Shown in pieces: positions 25,457 through 36,344 of a DNA stretch of 64,000 nucleotides. How positions within the stretch are numbered: the stretch's first letter is position 1; every line of letters starts with the position of its first letter. Origin of the DNA: Spinacia oleracea. Its lineage: Eukaryota > Streptophyta > Magnoliopsida > Caryophyllales > Amaranthaceae. The translations under genes were made by a program, and so were the position numbers. The DNA lies in the NCBI RefSeq assembly GCF_020520425.1, contig NC_079488.1, positions 6,301,747 through 6,365,746 of the forward strand, read 5' to 3'. A model generated the notes under the pieces. That model was not told where the DNA came from. It saw only the letters and a program-made list of their open reading frames with translations, and did no database searches.

Positions 25457-26954
25457 GTATGTTTTCCTTTTATTTCATCATTTACTTATTGTTGTGTGAT
25501 TATTTTGGTGTGTTTATTGCTTTGTAGAGTAGTTTATTGCTTTGAAAAAAAAAATACAAAAATACGTTCCGATGAATACAATATCATGCTTCCCTGTGCC
25601 CCTTGAGCGGAAATTGATTTGATTCTTGGTATTTGATGATGGGAAATGTAGATGTGTTAGCCATGATTTGATATTCGATTGCTGTGATGCCTTAACATGA
25701 GTCAACTCCGACTAACTACTTGTGGACTTGGTGCTTGACTAGTTGACTTGGTTAGGATGTGTGATAGCTTCCTGGTGTGTCATTGATTTTGAGTATTGGT
25801 TTGCAACTATTAGTAGTGTTCTATGACTCATATACATGCACATTGTGGAGGACGAAGGCATTTTTCTATTTAGGTAGCCTTCAGATGAATTTAGATATAT
25901 TTGTTCCCTCTTTTTCTACCCATGTTGTGCTTGTGTCCTTTATTCGGTGACTAACCATATTACAAGCCCATGAAAGCCACATTGGTTACTAGTCCCAAGC
26001 CTAGCTTGGGGGAGCTAATAGTAGTGAGGCGAGGGAGTTGTAGTGTGGTACATTTTGAGCATATTGAGTATTGAAAAGGGAAGTTCTTCTTATCATGATT
26101 GTAGTTGAAATAAAAAATGAGCTGAAAAATGAATGAGATGAGGAGAATAAAAAAAAATTTGTGAAGGTTCCAAAAGAAGAAAAAAAAAGAGAAGAAAAAA
26201 AAAAAAGAGAGATTGAGCAAAAAAAGAAAAAAATCGTTATTCTCAAAATAATTCAAGCTTTTGTCACTCCGGTATTACAATTTCTTATCTTCATGAGTGA
26301 TTGGTTATAATTGTGAAATCAAGGCAAGAAAGTATAGTGTGGTTTGTTTGTTGTTTTATTCATGTGTTGAGTGGGAGAGTTGTGGTCATCGTTTGTGATT
26401 GATCATGGATTTGCTAGGATTTATGCTCCCCAAAGCCAAGGCTTTAAGCTCACATTTTACCTAAATTTACCACACCCTTACCTAAGCCTATCATTACAAG
26501 CTTGAAAGACCTCCCGACCTTTGTGCATAGAGTTGTATTAATGTGAAAGTAGTTTTTTATCAATGCAAGTTATGACATGACACATTCCGAGTCGACTACT
26601 AGGTTGAGTGTATGCTTTTCTAGACACACGAGTGTGTGAGTTTGGGAGGGCATTGCTCACGTATATGTTGGGAGGGGAGCGAACGGGTACATCTTTTATC
26701 CGCCATATAAATGAGTGACGAGTGTGTGAGCACTAGTCTTGAATTCCATTGTGCATTTGTGGTTCGCTTTGCGTGACGATTGTTAAGGTGGATTAGCGAT
26801 TGAATGGATTTGATTGGTTGACATTGATGCATGCTTGTTGGATTTTACCTTGGATTATGTTTTCATTTTGAAATATGTTGGGGGTGAAGTTGGTCTTGTG
26901 TTCATCGATGATTTCCTTGCTTAGGGACAAGCAAGGATCTAGCTTGGGGAGGTT
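25457..26954 (+). other. 3' noncoding region and polypurine tract of element C
   Basis: Long untranslated stretch usual in Athila elements. Contains A/GA-rich tracts (26,100-26,240) and ends in GCTTGGGGAGGTT, the polypurine plus-strand primer directly before the 3' LTR at 26,955. No gene is seen. Confidence 0.75.
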
Positions 26955-28421
26955 TGATATGCGCGTTTTATATAGTATTTTCACCCCCGTCCCTTAGTAC
27001 TTTTATGCGTCAATTGAGCTCCTAGGAGCAGTTTTTATTACTAATATGTGCATTTGAGTGTGCCTTGAGTTTCAGGACTACTTAGTGAGAAATTGGTCTT
27101 TTTAGACCCGTTTCATGATGATTTAGGCCACTACACGATCCCGAGGGGATTCGGGACGACTATTGTCTACTTACGGGAGCCCTAGATGTTCATGATCGAG
27201 CCTCGGAAGTTAGACTCGGTGTTGCGGACGAAGGGCGAATCACTTAGCCCTCCGCTCGGTGGATTGCCCCTCGCCCATCGGGCGAGCAAGCAGAAAGAAG
27301 CAACAGGCAGCAGGCGCCCGACGGGCGGTGTTTCGCCCGGTGCCCACCGGGCGCCCATCAGGAGCAGCAGCACAAGAAATGTCATCTCGCCCGACGGGGG
27401 AGTGGCTCCCGACCGGGCGCGTGCGGATGAATCCCAGAAGTCTCCCTCCGCCCGGCGGGCAGACTTGCGCCCGACGGGCAGATTTCGAGCTGGTCGCCCG
27501 TCGGGCGGAAGGTCGCCTGACCGGGCGACGACAACCTAGGAGCGTTTGTGCGCGCGTTTGCCTTAGTTTTTCTGGTTTCCTAATTTTATTTTGGGCAAAA
27601 ACTATAAATACTAAGCCCATATGTTTTAGTTGGATATCTTATTTCCTAGTATTAGACCCTTAGTTTATTTCCTTAGTTTAAATTCTCTCTAGATTTATGC
27701 AAACACTTAGTTTTCAATTTCAATAAAAATTCAAGCTTTCCATTCCTCTTGTTCTTCAATTAAGGTATTATTCTTTATTTCAATTCTTTGTTTAGCTTTA
27801 ATTATGTTTTCAATCATGCTAATTGCTTTGTTTATTGTTAATATGCTTGAGTAGTCTAATTTCTAGGGTTTGGGGATCCATGAATGATATGAAGGGATAT
27901 TGAATAATCATGATTGTTGGCATTGCAATTGATTCCTATTGATTGGTTTATTTCACTATACAATTAGATTTGCGCAGGTTTAATTGTGATAGTTATGCAA
28001 TATCAAATTAAGATTCGAGAGATGCAATTTGATGTTTAGGCTTGTGTCCATAGGTGGAATTAGAGTTAATACGTAGCGAGAGCCCGTTAATTCTAAGTCT
28101 ATGATTAGTATCGATTTGAGAGAGCATGCTAATCTAATTAATTACTTTGTTGATTATCGTGATTGTTCATTGTTTTGGATTGTTATTTGTTGGTGAACCT
28201 ATGCCCTAGATTCCTTAATATATTGATTCATACTCGTTTAATTATCGTTCGTAGTCTTAGCATACAAATCACCAACCAACTCTTGTTCACAATAGTCTAG
28301 ATTAATTAACTGATAGTAGAAAGAACGCCTGTTTTCCTGTGGATTCGATCATGACTTCCCTTGCTACCTAGCTAGTGGACTTAGGTTATTTTTGATTAGG
28401 TGATACGACTTTAGCCTGTCA
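26955..28421 (+). repeat. 3' LTR of Athila-like element C
   Basis: 1,467 bp, colinear with 16,000-17,464, with about 25 substitutions and a small indel by eye. Ends GCCTGTCA and is followed by TCTAT, after which the copia RNase H reading resumes. Confidence 0.94.
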
Positions 28422-28426
28422 TCTAT

Positions 28427-28933
28427 GGTGGAGATGATGAATTAATTGTTAAAGGCTATACGGACGCAAGTTTCCAAACCGACAAAGATGATTTCAGATC
28501 ACAGTCTGGGTTTGTCTTCTGCCTCAACGGAGGTGCAGTAAGCTGGAAAAGTGCTAAGCAAAGCACCATTGCGGATTCTACAACTAAAGCGGAGTACATT
28601 GCTGCACATGAAGCAGCAAAGGAAGCTATATGGCTACGGAAGTTCATAGGTGAACTTGGTGTAGTCCCCTCCATTAAAGGACCAATAGCCCTATATTGTG
28701 ATAATAACGGAGCTATTGCACAGGCAAAGGAGCCTAGACACCACCAAAGAGTCAAGCATGTACTTCGTAGATTTCACCTTCTACAAGAGTTCGTTGAAAG
28801 AAAAGAAGTCGAGATAAGCAAGATTGGAACTGATGACAACATATCAGATCCATTGACTAAACCTCTGCCGCAGGCGAAGCACAACTCGCACATTGCAGCT
28901 ATGGGAATCAAGCATATTGGAGAATGGCTTTGA
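28427..28933 (+). pseudogene. Copia element A: RNase H region
   Basis: Resumes after element C. Contains the copia RNase H signature: VKGYTDASFQTDKDD, QSGFVFCLNGGAVSWKS, TKAEYIAAHEAAKEAIWL, LYCDNNGAIAQAKEP, then the usual C-terminal DNISDPLTKPLPQAKH and a stop. RNase H removes the RNA template during reverse transcription. Part of the same broken polyprotein as 2,801-4,199 and 13,930-15,975. Confidence 0.92.
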
Positions 28934-29789
28934 TGTCCTTATTTAATGTTTTAAAGTTTTAGAGTTTAATTCTTTGTAAAACATTATTGGTTAATCATTC
29001 ACAATAAATGAATAGAATTCATTTTTCCATTTAATTTGTGGTTTATTAAATTATGAGTCCCTTCAATTTGACGATATATTCAAGATAGACTGTCAGGAAC
29101 AGTCCTGTGACTAAGAAATGTCTATCAAGTGAACTTGAATGTCAAAAGTTGAAAATGGTCCCTGGTCGGAGTTTTCTATAAAATTGGACGTATAGAAAAC
29201 GTTAGACGATTAGAAAGCAAGATGACTAGTAGTTCTGTTTCTTGAACTATGTGGACATGGCAATGTCATAATCATTTGCATAGATACTTACTTTGGGAAG
29301 ACTAGTATCGGACAGACCTATGAAACTTTACTGTAAGAGATGAAAATCTGTCATAAGTAAATTTCATTAAAATTATTAGACACTAAATCCTCAATACCTG
29401 AGTGATTTGAGATTACTTGTTTGAGAACTGGTTGCTTTGACGTTGACCAACCGTCGCACCGTAAAAGGAGGCTATAAAGCCAACGCTCAGGTAATCACCT
29501 ATCAAACGAAGTCTAATCTCAAGATTGGGATTGTCCTCCCATAAATCGGGATGAGATGCTTAAAAGTTGTACAAGACCACTCGGAGAGCTAGAAACTGTA
29601 AAATGCATGGCCGTGCTCGGATGAATCATAGGCTATGATTATCTGTTTATTTGATCAGTTGAACTCTGAAACCGAGAAACACCTCTGGACATAATAAGGA
29701 TGACAACTCTTACCTTATGGTCAAGACCAAGCATCGAGCGACAAAGGAATTAGGTAATGCACACTTGTCCCTAAGGACAAGTGGGAGAC
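28934..29789 (+). other. 3' untranslated region and polypurine tract of element A
   Basis: Noncoding stretch colinear with 52,990-53,796 of element D at high similarity, which shows the two elements are one family. It ends AGGACAAGTGGGAGAC, the polypurine tract, directly before the 3' LTR. No gene is seen. Confidence 0.8.
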
Positions 29790-31138
29790 TGAAGGAAATA
29801 GTGCCCTTGGTCCAAGTATGCAGTCTAATAAATGCGGTTCAGTATTAATTAACAAGTTAATAATTCAGTGAGATCAAGTGAGCTGAATGCCTAGCTAGAG
29901 GCCGCTTCAGTTCAAGTGGAATTAATTATATTAATCCACAGCTTACTCTTGACTGAACCCGTAGGGTCACACAAATAGTACGTAAACGGATCAAGTATTT
30001 AATGGCATTAAATACTCCATCTATGGATATTCGGAATCGACGGATCTTGGTTTCAGTGGGAGCTGAGATCGTCACAAGCAAGAAATGAATACTCCGGAAA
30101 CGATGATATTACCGAAAACGGAAATATGGATCGTATCGGAAATATAAATATTATCCAACTCGTAAATGTTGCCGGAAACGGAAACATGGTACGTATCGGA
30201 AAATATTAATGGAAATGGAAATATTGCCGGAATCGGTAATATTGCCGGAAACGGAAATATTGTCAGAATCGGAAATATTATCGGAATCGGAAAATAATTC
30301 CGGAATCGGAAATATTAAATATTGGTCGTATCGGAAATGATTTCCGAAATCGGAAATTTAATCGGAAGCGTATCGTACGAATTAGCATCGGACGAGGCTC
30401 TCTAGACAAAGGCCCAGCACGAAGCCAGGCCATCGCCCAGTAAGCCACACGCATCACCAACACACGCCAAGCCTCGACCAGGCCCAGCGAAAGGCCAGGC
30501 CCAGCCAAGGCCTTGGGCGCGCGCGCGGACACAGGCAGCAGCATGGGCCGAGTGCTGTGCGCTCAGCGTGGGCCGCAAGGCCTGCGCGAGTGTGCGGTGC
30601 TCGTGCGATGCTCGTGTACGTGCTATACGAATCCTAAAGCTATCAGGATTCGATATATGATTAAATTCCTAATCCTAAAAGGATAAATTAATTAAATAAG
30701 AGTTCTACTAGGATTCTAATTTAATTAATTCGTATCCTAGTAGGATTCCAATTCTCTTTCCATACCCCTATAAATATGTGGCTTGGGTTCACAATTTATA
30801 ACGAGTTTTGAAGTATTCAAAGTGATTTTTGAGAGCAAAAATTCAGTCACATTCTTGCCCATAATTGCCGAAAAGTGTAGCACCTTAAGGGCGATTCTAG
30901 TTGGTCAATCTTAAGGCGGATCCGGACGTGCTGTGGACTATCTACGGAGGGACGGCACTTGGAGTCCTAAAGACTTGTTCTTGTTCGGTTCGGGCGCAGC
31001 TAGGGAGGGCACGCTACAAAGTGTATGCACCTAAATTATGCTATATGATTATGTGTAAATAATATGTTTCCTGGCTTTATGGTTTTTCCGTATGATTTAT
31101 GTTTTGTCATATGTATCATAACCTAACATGTACATCAT
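29790..31138 (+). repeat. 3' LTR of copia element A
   Basis: 1,349 bp from TGAAGGAAATAG to CCTAACA. It has the same layout as the element D LTRs: CGGAAA-rich block (30,090-30,370), GC-rich block (30,400-30,610), TATA-like CCTATAAATATG near 30,768, then a conserved 3' part. The next five bases are TGTAC, but the partner duplication lies outside the window. Confidence 0.93.
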
Positions 31139-31254
31139 AACCGAAAAGCACCAAGCAGTCACAACGAAAAGAAATGGTGATCCGGTACTGATATCTACAA
31201 AACCAGATGAAACAGTTCCTTCAGAAACTTCAACATTTTCTGACTCATCCTGCA
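31139..31254 (-). other. Possible host exon next to the 3' LTR of element A
   Basis: On the minus strand a 39-codon open stretch follows a good 3' splice site (T-rich tract, then CTGCAG at 31,255-31,260). It reads DESENVEVSEGTVSSGF, then DISTGSPFLFVVTAW, and continues into the LTR. Composition looks coding, but I do not recognise the protein. If real, element A inserted into or beside this exon. It could also be chance. Confidence 0.25.
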
Positions 31255-31260
31255 GATCGA

Positions 31261-32962
31261 AATCAAAAAAATCATCTTAACAACCAACATCTTCCAACAA
31301 GAAAATATGCAACCATATAAAGATTGCAAGGCAGAACCTTTAACATCTTTTCAGGAAAATAAATTTAAAGATAACTGTTGAAAAATTGAGGTTTAAACTA
31401 CTAACAACTACAGAGAATAAAATCTAAATCTTGCCATTTTCCATGATTACATTCGAGCTCGATTGATCGGCATTCTGTACCTCTTAATTTCTCCGTAGTC
31501 TACTGTAAATAAATTTAATCTAAAAAAAAGGTAAATAGAAGTAATTAGTGAAAGTGTGAAACCCGTGTCCCTTCTTCTGGGTTACTGTTCTTAGGTACCG
31601 TATACATATTTAGCAATCACCCTAAATCTGTACCGAGTATGTTGATGTACCGTATACATATTTAGAAATCACCCTAACAAATTAAGATAGGCAATAGAAA
31701 AAACAAAAACTACACAAAAGAATCGCATAATTAACACTCACGCACAATACCATGAAGCCATTTTATTAAGACTTCCTAATAATTGTAAGAGAATCAAGTA
31801 ATACAAAACAGAACAACAAAGATCATTCAAATACAACATGACATTATAGGATTCTTATCTTTTAGAGTGTCTCATTTAGAAATTCTGATAGAGAAAAACA
31901 ACTACACTATAGAAAATTATTACCCTAAATTCACAAAAAACAAAGAAATCATTGATTGATAAAACCCTGTATGAATTAAGTTTTCGCAAAAAGAACCTTT
32001 AACTAAAAAGTAGTGTGCAGATTAAATGATTCCATCTCTATTTCATAAGTTTGAACTAGATAAGTTGCAGTGGTCCATTTCTAATCATTAACATATACAG
32101 TAAAACAAGTACAAATAACGATCTTCTAATCGAAGTCTTGACTCATGACAATAACATAGAAGTATCTTGTATGCCAAGAAAAATCCGTTTTCACTATTAG
32201 TCGCCAGTGGTGTTGCCTCTCATAAATAATCAAATAAATTCATATTTGTGTTCATGAACTGGTTGGCACAAACAAACAAAATCCCAGTAACTCAGCAAGG
32301 CAATAATGGGAGCATCAACAACCTCACAGCTGCCAACAACTATTTCTGTAGCAACCACTTACCAGAGTTTAAACACTTCAATGCAGCTCATGGGAACTAG
32401 ATAAGTTGCAAATGATGTTTCTCTACTAGTGTGAAGACAAAATCCTGAAATCCATAAAGAAAGGGGGAAAGGAAAAAGGCGGTTAGAGTGTAATACGGGA
32501 AAGACTTGAAGAGAAAGAGTGATGCCTTTGGTTTGTGCTCAAATAGAATGGAAAATTATCATATCAGCATAACACACATTTCTATGGGAACGGACGTCTC
32601 TTCTAAACTACCACTAAAAGAGAAATAATTTGAAATCTATATAGCGAAACAAATATACCATTATCAAAACCCTTAGAAGACCCTTTATAATAGTTGGATT
32701 GCTTAAACTGATTCGAGGTAAAATATTTCTACCATATCTTAGATGTGTGACTATTTTCATAGAAAGAGTCATACAATTATGATACTATAGTATCGATACA
32801 GGGCAGGCGTAAATATAAAAAGAGTAATACCATTATACTACAGCTTTGTTTTGGTACTATACTATTTTCATAGAAAGAGTCATACCATTATGCTACAGGG
32901 AAGACGTAATAGAACCAAATCCACCAGGGAAGGATTAACTAATAGATAAGAGAACAGAAAAC
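31261..32962. other. Noncoding stretch with short local repeats
   Basis: AT-rich DNA with no convincing coding frame. Two short direct repeats are visible: a roughly 30-bp unit around GTACCGTATACATATTTAG at about 31,595 and 31,648, and a roughly 40-bp unit around TTTTCATAGAAAGAGTCATA at about 32,755 and 32,868. One CACTA-like terminus ends at 32,431 and is listed separately. Otherwise nothing is seen. Confidence 0.5.
32380..32431 (-). mobile_element. CACTA-like terminus
   Basis: Read on the minus strand from 32,431 the sequence begins CACTAGTAGAGAAACATCAT and continues with TTTGCAACTT, like the terminal and subterminal sequence of plant CACTA transposons. A closely similar end lies at 36,609 in the same orientation, so the two are not an inverted pair. 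The partner end was not found. Confidence 0.4.
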
Positions 32963-33392
32963 GATAAATGTGTGCAAGCTTTATCAAGTACACTAAAACA
33001 GATGCCATCAAACTTGACTGTCAATTCTGGTTTCTGTGAACGTTTTTTTAAAATTGGTAGTAGCAGAAAGGAAACAAAACTACACTCGAATTAGGAAACC
33101 AGATAACAGATTCCAGGATGAGTAAAATAGTGAAAATGAAGTCAATGAAGAGAATTTCATAGAAGGATTAAAAGAAAGCACCTTTCACCCAATTTATTCT
33201 TATGTAAAAAAAATATAAAAGTGCATACACGTAACAAGGATTCATTATTAGCTTACAAGAACAAGACAATCATACCTGGCAACCAAGAACCCTGTAAAGA
33301 AGTTGTTGTAATGTTGGTAATTGATCAAGCAAGTCAACTGTATATCCTTTGTTCTCTGCACAGAAGATCAAAGGTCAATAATTATATTATGA
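32963..33392. repeat. Direct repeat copy S1
   Basis: About 430 bp that recur at 34,876-35,309 with very few differences. Each copy holds one exon of the AP180-like gene and its flanking intron. S1 ends exactly where a Helitron 3' end begins (33,393), while S2 continues into further gene sequence. Confidence 0.88.
33276..33355 (-). pseudogene. AP180/ANTH clathrin-adaptor exon fragment, copy 1
   Basis: Same exon as 35,189-35,272 (ending LLYRVLGCQ at a GT donor, minus strand) but 80 instead of 84 nt. Four bases (CAAG on the + strand) are missing near 33,341, which shifts the frame. Both splice sites are still present. A broken duplicate with no other AP180 exon attached. Confidence 0.7.
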
Positions 33393-33420
33393 CTAGTCTT
33401 ATATGCACGCGATGCGTGCG
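33393..33420 (-). mobile_element. Helitron 3' terminus (minus orientation)
   Basis: On the minus strand the sequence has a perfect short hairpin GCACGC-ATC-GCGTGC (33,405-33,419), then eight bases and the terminal CTAG (33,393-33,396), with T as the next host base. This is the standard Helitron 3' end and insertion context. The body would extend to higher coordinates and could carry the NUDT15-like and AP180-like fragments. I could not fix the 5' end; a candidate TC lies near 34,877. Confidence 0.7.
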
Positions 33421-34198
33421 AGATAATATCATAACTTTAAATTATTTTATTGCCACTAATCACCAAAAATAATAAGCCGCAAAATTTGTTCTCAAAGACA
33501 AATTATACATTATCCCTAAATGCTTTTGGTAATATAGCGAACTTTATTACCAAAAGGTAGAAAATAAACAAAATACAACCAAAGAAGCAACAAACACCAG
33601 TTAAGGGAGCATAGCAGCCCCCTAAACAAAACTAAAAACAAAGCAGCAGATTAGCATCCAGCCTGCGTGGTATTAGATGGAAGAAATTCAAAGTAAGCTG
33701 CAGCTAGGAGGATGACAAAACGGGTCACCTCAGGATACTGTATATTGATCATGTTGATACCCACACAACATTCTGAAACAAAATATTCACCACCTAACTG
33801 ATCTATCTTAATTTTCATAGTTCCTGTATTATGAGACACTTTTGATGTGACTAACCTTAATCTAATCTCTATGTAACAGGATCAGACAGTCAGTTACGAC
33901 GGAGATTGGAGACTATGTTAATGGTTTTAATAGGCTGATTTCCGGTATCTATCGACTATTGGTGATTGGCGTTGTAGTCTGCAGTCCATTTTCCAAATTC
34001 ATCTTTTCAGCTCTAGGACTTTAGGCAGCATATCCTTTGACTACAGTTGAAGTTTAGCAGTAAGGTTGGAGGCACGGTAAAATTTTAGCTCAGTTCAGTA
34101 CACTAAGTATGAGGTTAAAACACCATTCCCAACTGCCCAAGCTTGGTTGAATTTCTGTACGGAAAAGATCAAGCATATTAAAATCACAAATTAAATAC

Positions 34199-34546
34199 CT
34201 ATAAACAACTAATGCAACTCGAATCAAGATCCCAGCAGTTAGACCCCATATCACATACTTTTTGTTAACTGTTTCATAATCAAAATAATGAATCAAGTAC
34301 TTGCATCACATCCATTCTCTTTCCTCTGCTCTGTGATTTTCATCCTGAGATAAGATTCCAACAGAATATGTCAAAAGAAAGAAAGCACGCAAAAACCTGT
34401 ATCTTGAAGAAAGATATTAAACCAAAGAGCAAACCTTGATGAACATTTCCAAGGGAGCATCACATATTGTTTCTACCTCAGCAGCACTTGAATGCATCCT
34501 CATTAGACAGTAATAACTCCGGCAAAAATAAGGGACGGCGGCGATC
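34199..34546 (-). pseudogene. Nudix hydrolase fragment (NUDT15/CoA diphosphatase type)
   Basis: Two exons on the minus strand. Exon 34,435-34,546 ends AEVETICDAPLEMFIK at a GT donor. After a 90-bp intron ending TCTCAG, exon 34,199-34,344 reads DENHRAEEREWM, then LIHYFDYETVN and KKYVIWGLTAGILIRVA. These match the C-terminal half of plant Nudix hydrolases such as Arabidopsis NUDT15/22, which cleave CoA-type diphosphates. The Nudix box itself lies upstream and is absent. An in-frame TGA (minus strand of 34,306-34,308) follows EREWM, where the family has Gly, and the first exon's N-terminal part is poorly conserved. A captured or decayed gene fragment. Confidence 0.75.
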
Positions 34547-34875
34547 CTGCAGCAATGAAAGTAAATTACAGCCAAACTTGTCAACACCGAAGATTTGAGG
34601 GAAGTAGATCGAAGGAGATCGAATATTTGAGAGAAGGAGAGAGAAAGTGTGTGAGAGTGATAGGGAACGGCGGAGGAATGAGATATGTGTTAGTACGCGA
34701 AGTGGATTGACAGTAAAAAGCAGAGGGTAACTCAGAACTACGACTATCCAATTTATTCACTTCAAAATTATAATTATTATTATAAATCATTGTTAAATAT
34801 CACAACACAAAAGAAATTAAGATCCTTCTAAATCAAATCTAAATCATTTTTTTTTTGAAAAATCGAATATAAAAA

Positions 34876-35309
34876 GATAAATGAGTGCAAGCTTTATCAA
34901 GTACACTAAAACAGATGCCATCAAACTTGACCGTCAATTCTGGTTTCTGTGAACTTTTTTTAAAATTGGTAGTAACAGAAAGGAAACAAAACTACACTCG
35001 AATTAGGAAACCAGATAACAGATTCCAGGATGAGTAAAATAGTGAAAATGAAGTCAATGAAGAGAATTTCATAGAAGGATTAAAAGAAAGCACCTTTCAC
35101 CCAATTTATTCTTATGTAAAAAAAAATATAAACGTGCATACACGTAACAAGGATTCTTTATTAGCTTACAAGAACAAGACAATCATACCTGGCAACCAAG
35201 AACCCTGTAAAGAAGTTGTTGTAATGTTGGTAATTGATCAAGCAAGTCAACTGTATCAAGATCCTTTGTTCTCTGCACAGAAGATCAAAGGTCAATAATT
35301 ATATTATGA
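34876..35309. repeat. Direct repeat copy S2
   Basis: About 434 bp, near-identical to 32,963-33,392. It lies about 1.9 kb away in the same orientation. The sequence between the copies carries the Helitron 3' end and the Nudix fragment. S2 is colinear with the upstream AP180 exon, so it is the copy in the longer gene context. Confidence 0.88.
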
Positions 35310-35525
35310 TGATATCCGAGCCGTTATGGGAAAGTTCAAGCTGAAATTAAGTTGCGGCATAATGGCAAGTTATGAAAGTTAACAACACAAGCAGCCAGGA
35401 AAACCGAAATGCATAAGGAGAAGAATTTAAACTTCTTACAGGACGTTCTGTCTCAACATCATATTTCAAGACAAGAAAACATTCCATTCTAGCCTTTCTT
35501 CCAAAAACAAGGCATGAGCACGAAT
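35189..35525 (-). pseudogene. AP180/PICALM-type clathrin assembly protein fragment (ANTH domain)
   Basis: Minus strand. The upstream exon (35,440 to about 35,525) reads ALFLEERLE, then, after a tandem repeat of GAATG that shifts the frame, LVLKYDVETERP to a GT donor. The next exon (35,189-35,272, 28 codons, AG/GT bounded) reads RTKDLDTVD and [19 protein letters not shown]. Together this is the plant ANTH-domain segment usually read LEERLECFRVLKYDVE...LLEQLPALQQLLYRL. ANTH proteins bind phosphoinositides and clathrin in vesicle budding. The next expected exon (GAAYxNYLIQYALALV type) was not found. The frameshift and missing exons mark a pseudogene or captured fragment. Confidence 0.75.
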
Positions 35526-36344
35526 GAATCAACTATCACCCACTTAATTTAACTTCACTAATCCACAAAAATTTACTCCAAAACCCTTTTCCCAATTTTT
35601 TTATTTTCTGGGCATCAAAATTTAATAAAGATGGGTATCAAATTACAGGCCCATGAAAGAATTAGCCACAAATTTGGAATTGTACCTTCCAAAATTGGGA
35701 CAAAATTACGCATACCCAGAAAGAGAAACAAAACAATGAACACAATTACGAGATGAATTATCAAAATTGAGAGAAAGAGTAGAGAAATTACAGACATGAA
35801 ACCATCAAATTGCACAGGTCAAAGAAAATCTCATCGCAGGTGATTCGAATATACGAAAATCAAACAAATACGACTTGTGTGTATTCCAAATAACCAGACA
35901 CAATTTGGCCATAAAATCAACCGTATAACTTCAAAAACCTAAAAATTAACCCTAAATGATCTAAGTTAATAGCTCAATCGATTAAACCCCAAAATTTTAC
36001 ATCAAGTCAAAGGAAGAACAACAAATCAACCCTAAACACAATCAAAATCAACGAAACAAAATAAATAAATAAATAAAAATCGAAGAAAAACAAAGATTTT
36101 AGGCGTCGAATCCCTACCGCAATGGGCGAACAAATGGTAGGAACATTGAGCCATACCAAAAGGTCACCATCTTTCTTTCTCTTCCACCTTATGTTTCTCT
36201 CTCTATGACCGGGGTGGAAAGACTTAGACACGAAATCGAAGAAGATGAATCCATTAAAGATTTGGAGAGATTCAGGGGGGGAGGAAGAAGAACTCTACCT
36301 AGGGTTTGAGAGAGAATTGTGAAATTGACGGAGAGTTCGAGGGC
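35526..36344 (-). other. Intron and 5' leader-like stretch upstream of the AP180 fragment
   Basis: On the minus strand this looks like the start region of a plant gene. Pyrimidine-rich leader with AAACCCTAGG lies near 36,300, an ATG at about 36,247 opens a 21-codon frame, a possible GT donor sits near 36,115, and a T-rich intron-like stretch follows to about 35,530. I could not match the leader to a known protein. It may be the captured promoter end of the same transcript as the AP180 fragment. Confidence 0.3.

Larger units (their letters stand above)
16000..28421 (+). mobile_element. Athila-type Ty3/gypsy element C, nested in A
   Basis: LTRs at 16,000-17,464 and 26,955-28,421 begin TGATATGCGCG and end GCCTGTCA. 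The 5-bp duplication TCTAT flanks the element (15,995-15,999 and 28,422-28,426). The primer-binding site TGGCGCCGTTGCCGGGGA (17,470-17,487) is the tRNA-Asp type typical of Athila/Tat elements. Internal order: gag (17,599-18,711), protease-RT-RNaseH-integrase (18,934-23,121), GC-rich spacer, ATHILA-type ORF (23,897-25,456), long 3' noncoding region, polypurine GGGGAGGTT, 3' LTR. The LTRs differ at about 25 sites by eye (about 1.7%), which suggests well under or around one million years. It looks nearly whole, with one or two breaks. Confidence 0.95.
1..31138 (+). mobile_element. Ty1/copia element A, old, host of nested elements B and C
   Basis: A copia element whose 5' LTR runs off the left edge and whose 3' LTR ends at 31,138. 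The parts read in copia order: partial LTR, leader, gag-protease-GAG-pre-integrase (2,801-4,199), integrase and reverse transcriptase (13,930-15,975), RNase H (28,427-28,933), polypurine tract (about 29,773-29,788), 3' LTR. The two gaps in the coding region are filled exactly by element B (flanked by ATTAT) and element C (flanked by TCTAT). The LTR overlap within the window differs at roughly 4% of sites by eye, so with commonly used plant LTR rates the insertion is around one to two million years old. The element is broken in a few places besides the two insertions. It belongs to the same family as element D. Confidence 0.93.

Noticed and set aside
32963-35309. S1/S2 direct repeats as LTRs of a small element
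   Set aside because: The repeats lack TG/CA ends, primer site and target duplication, and they contain a host exon and intron.
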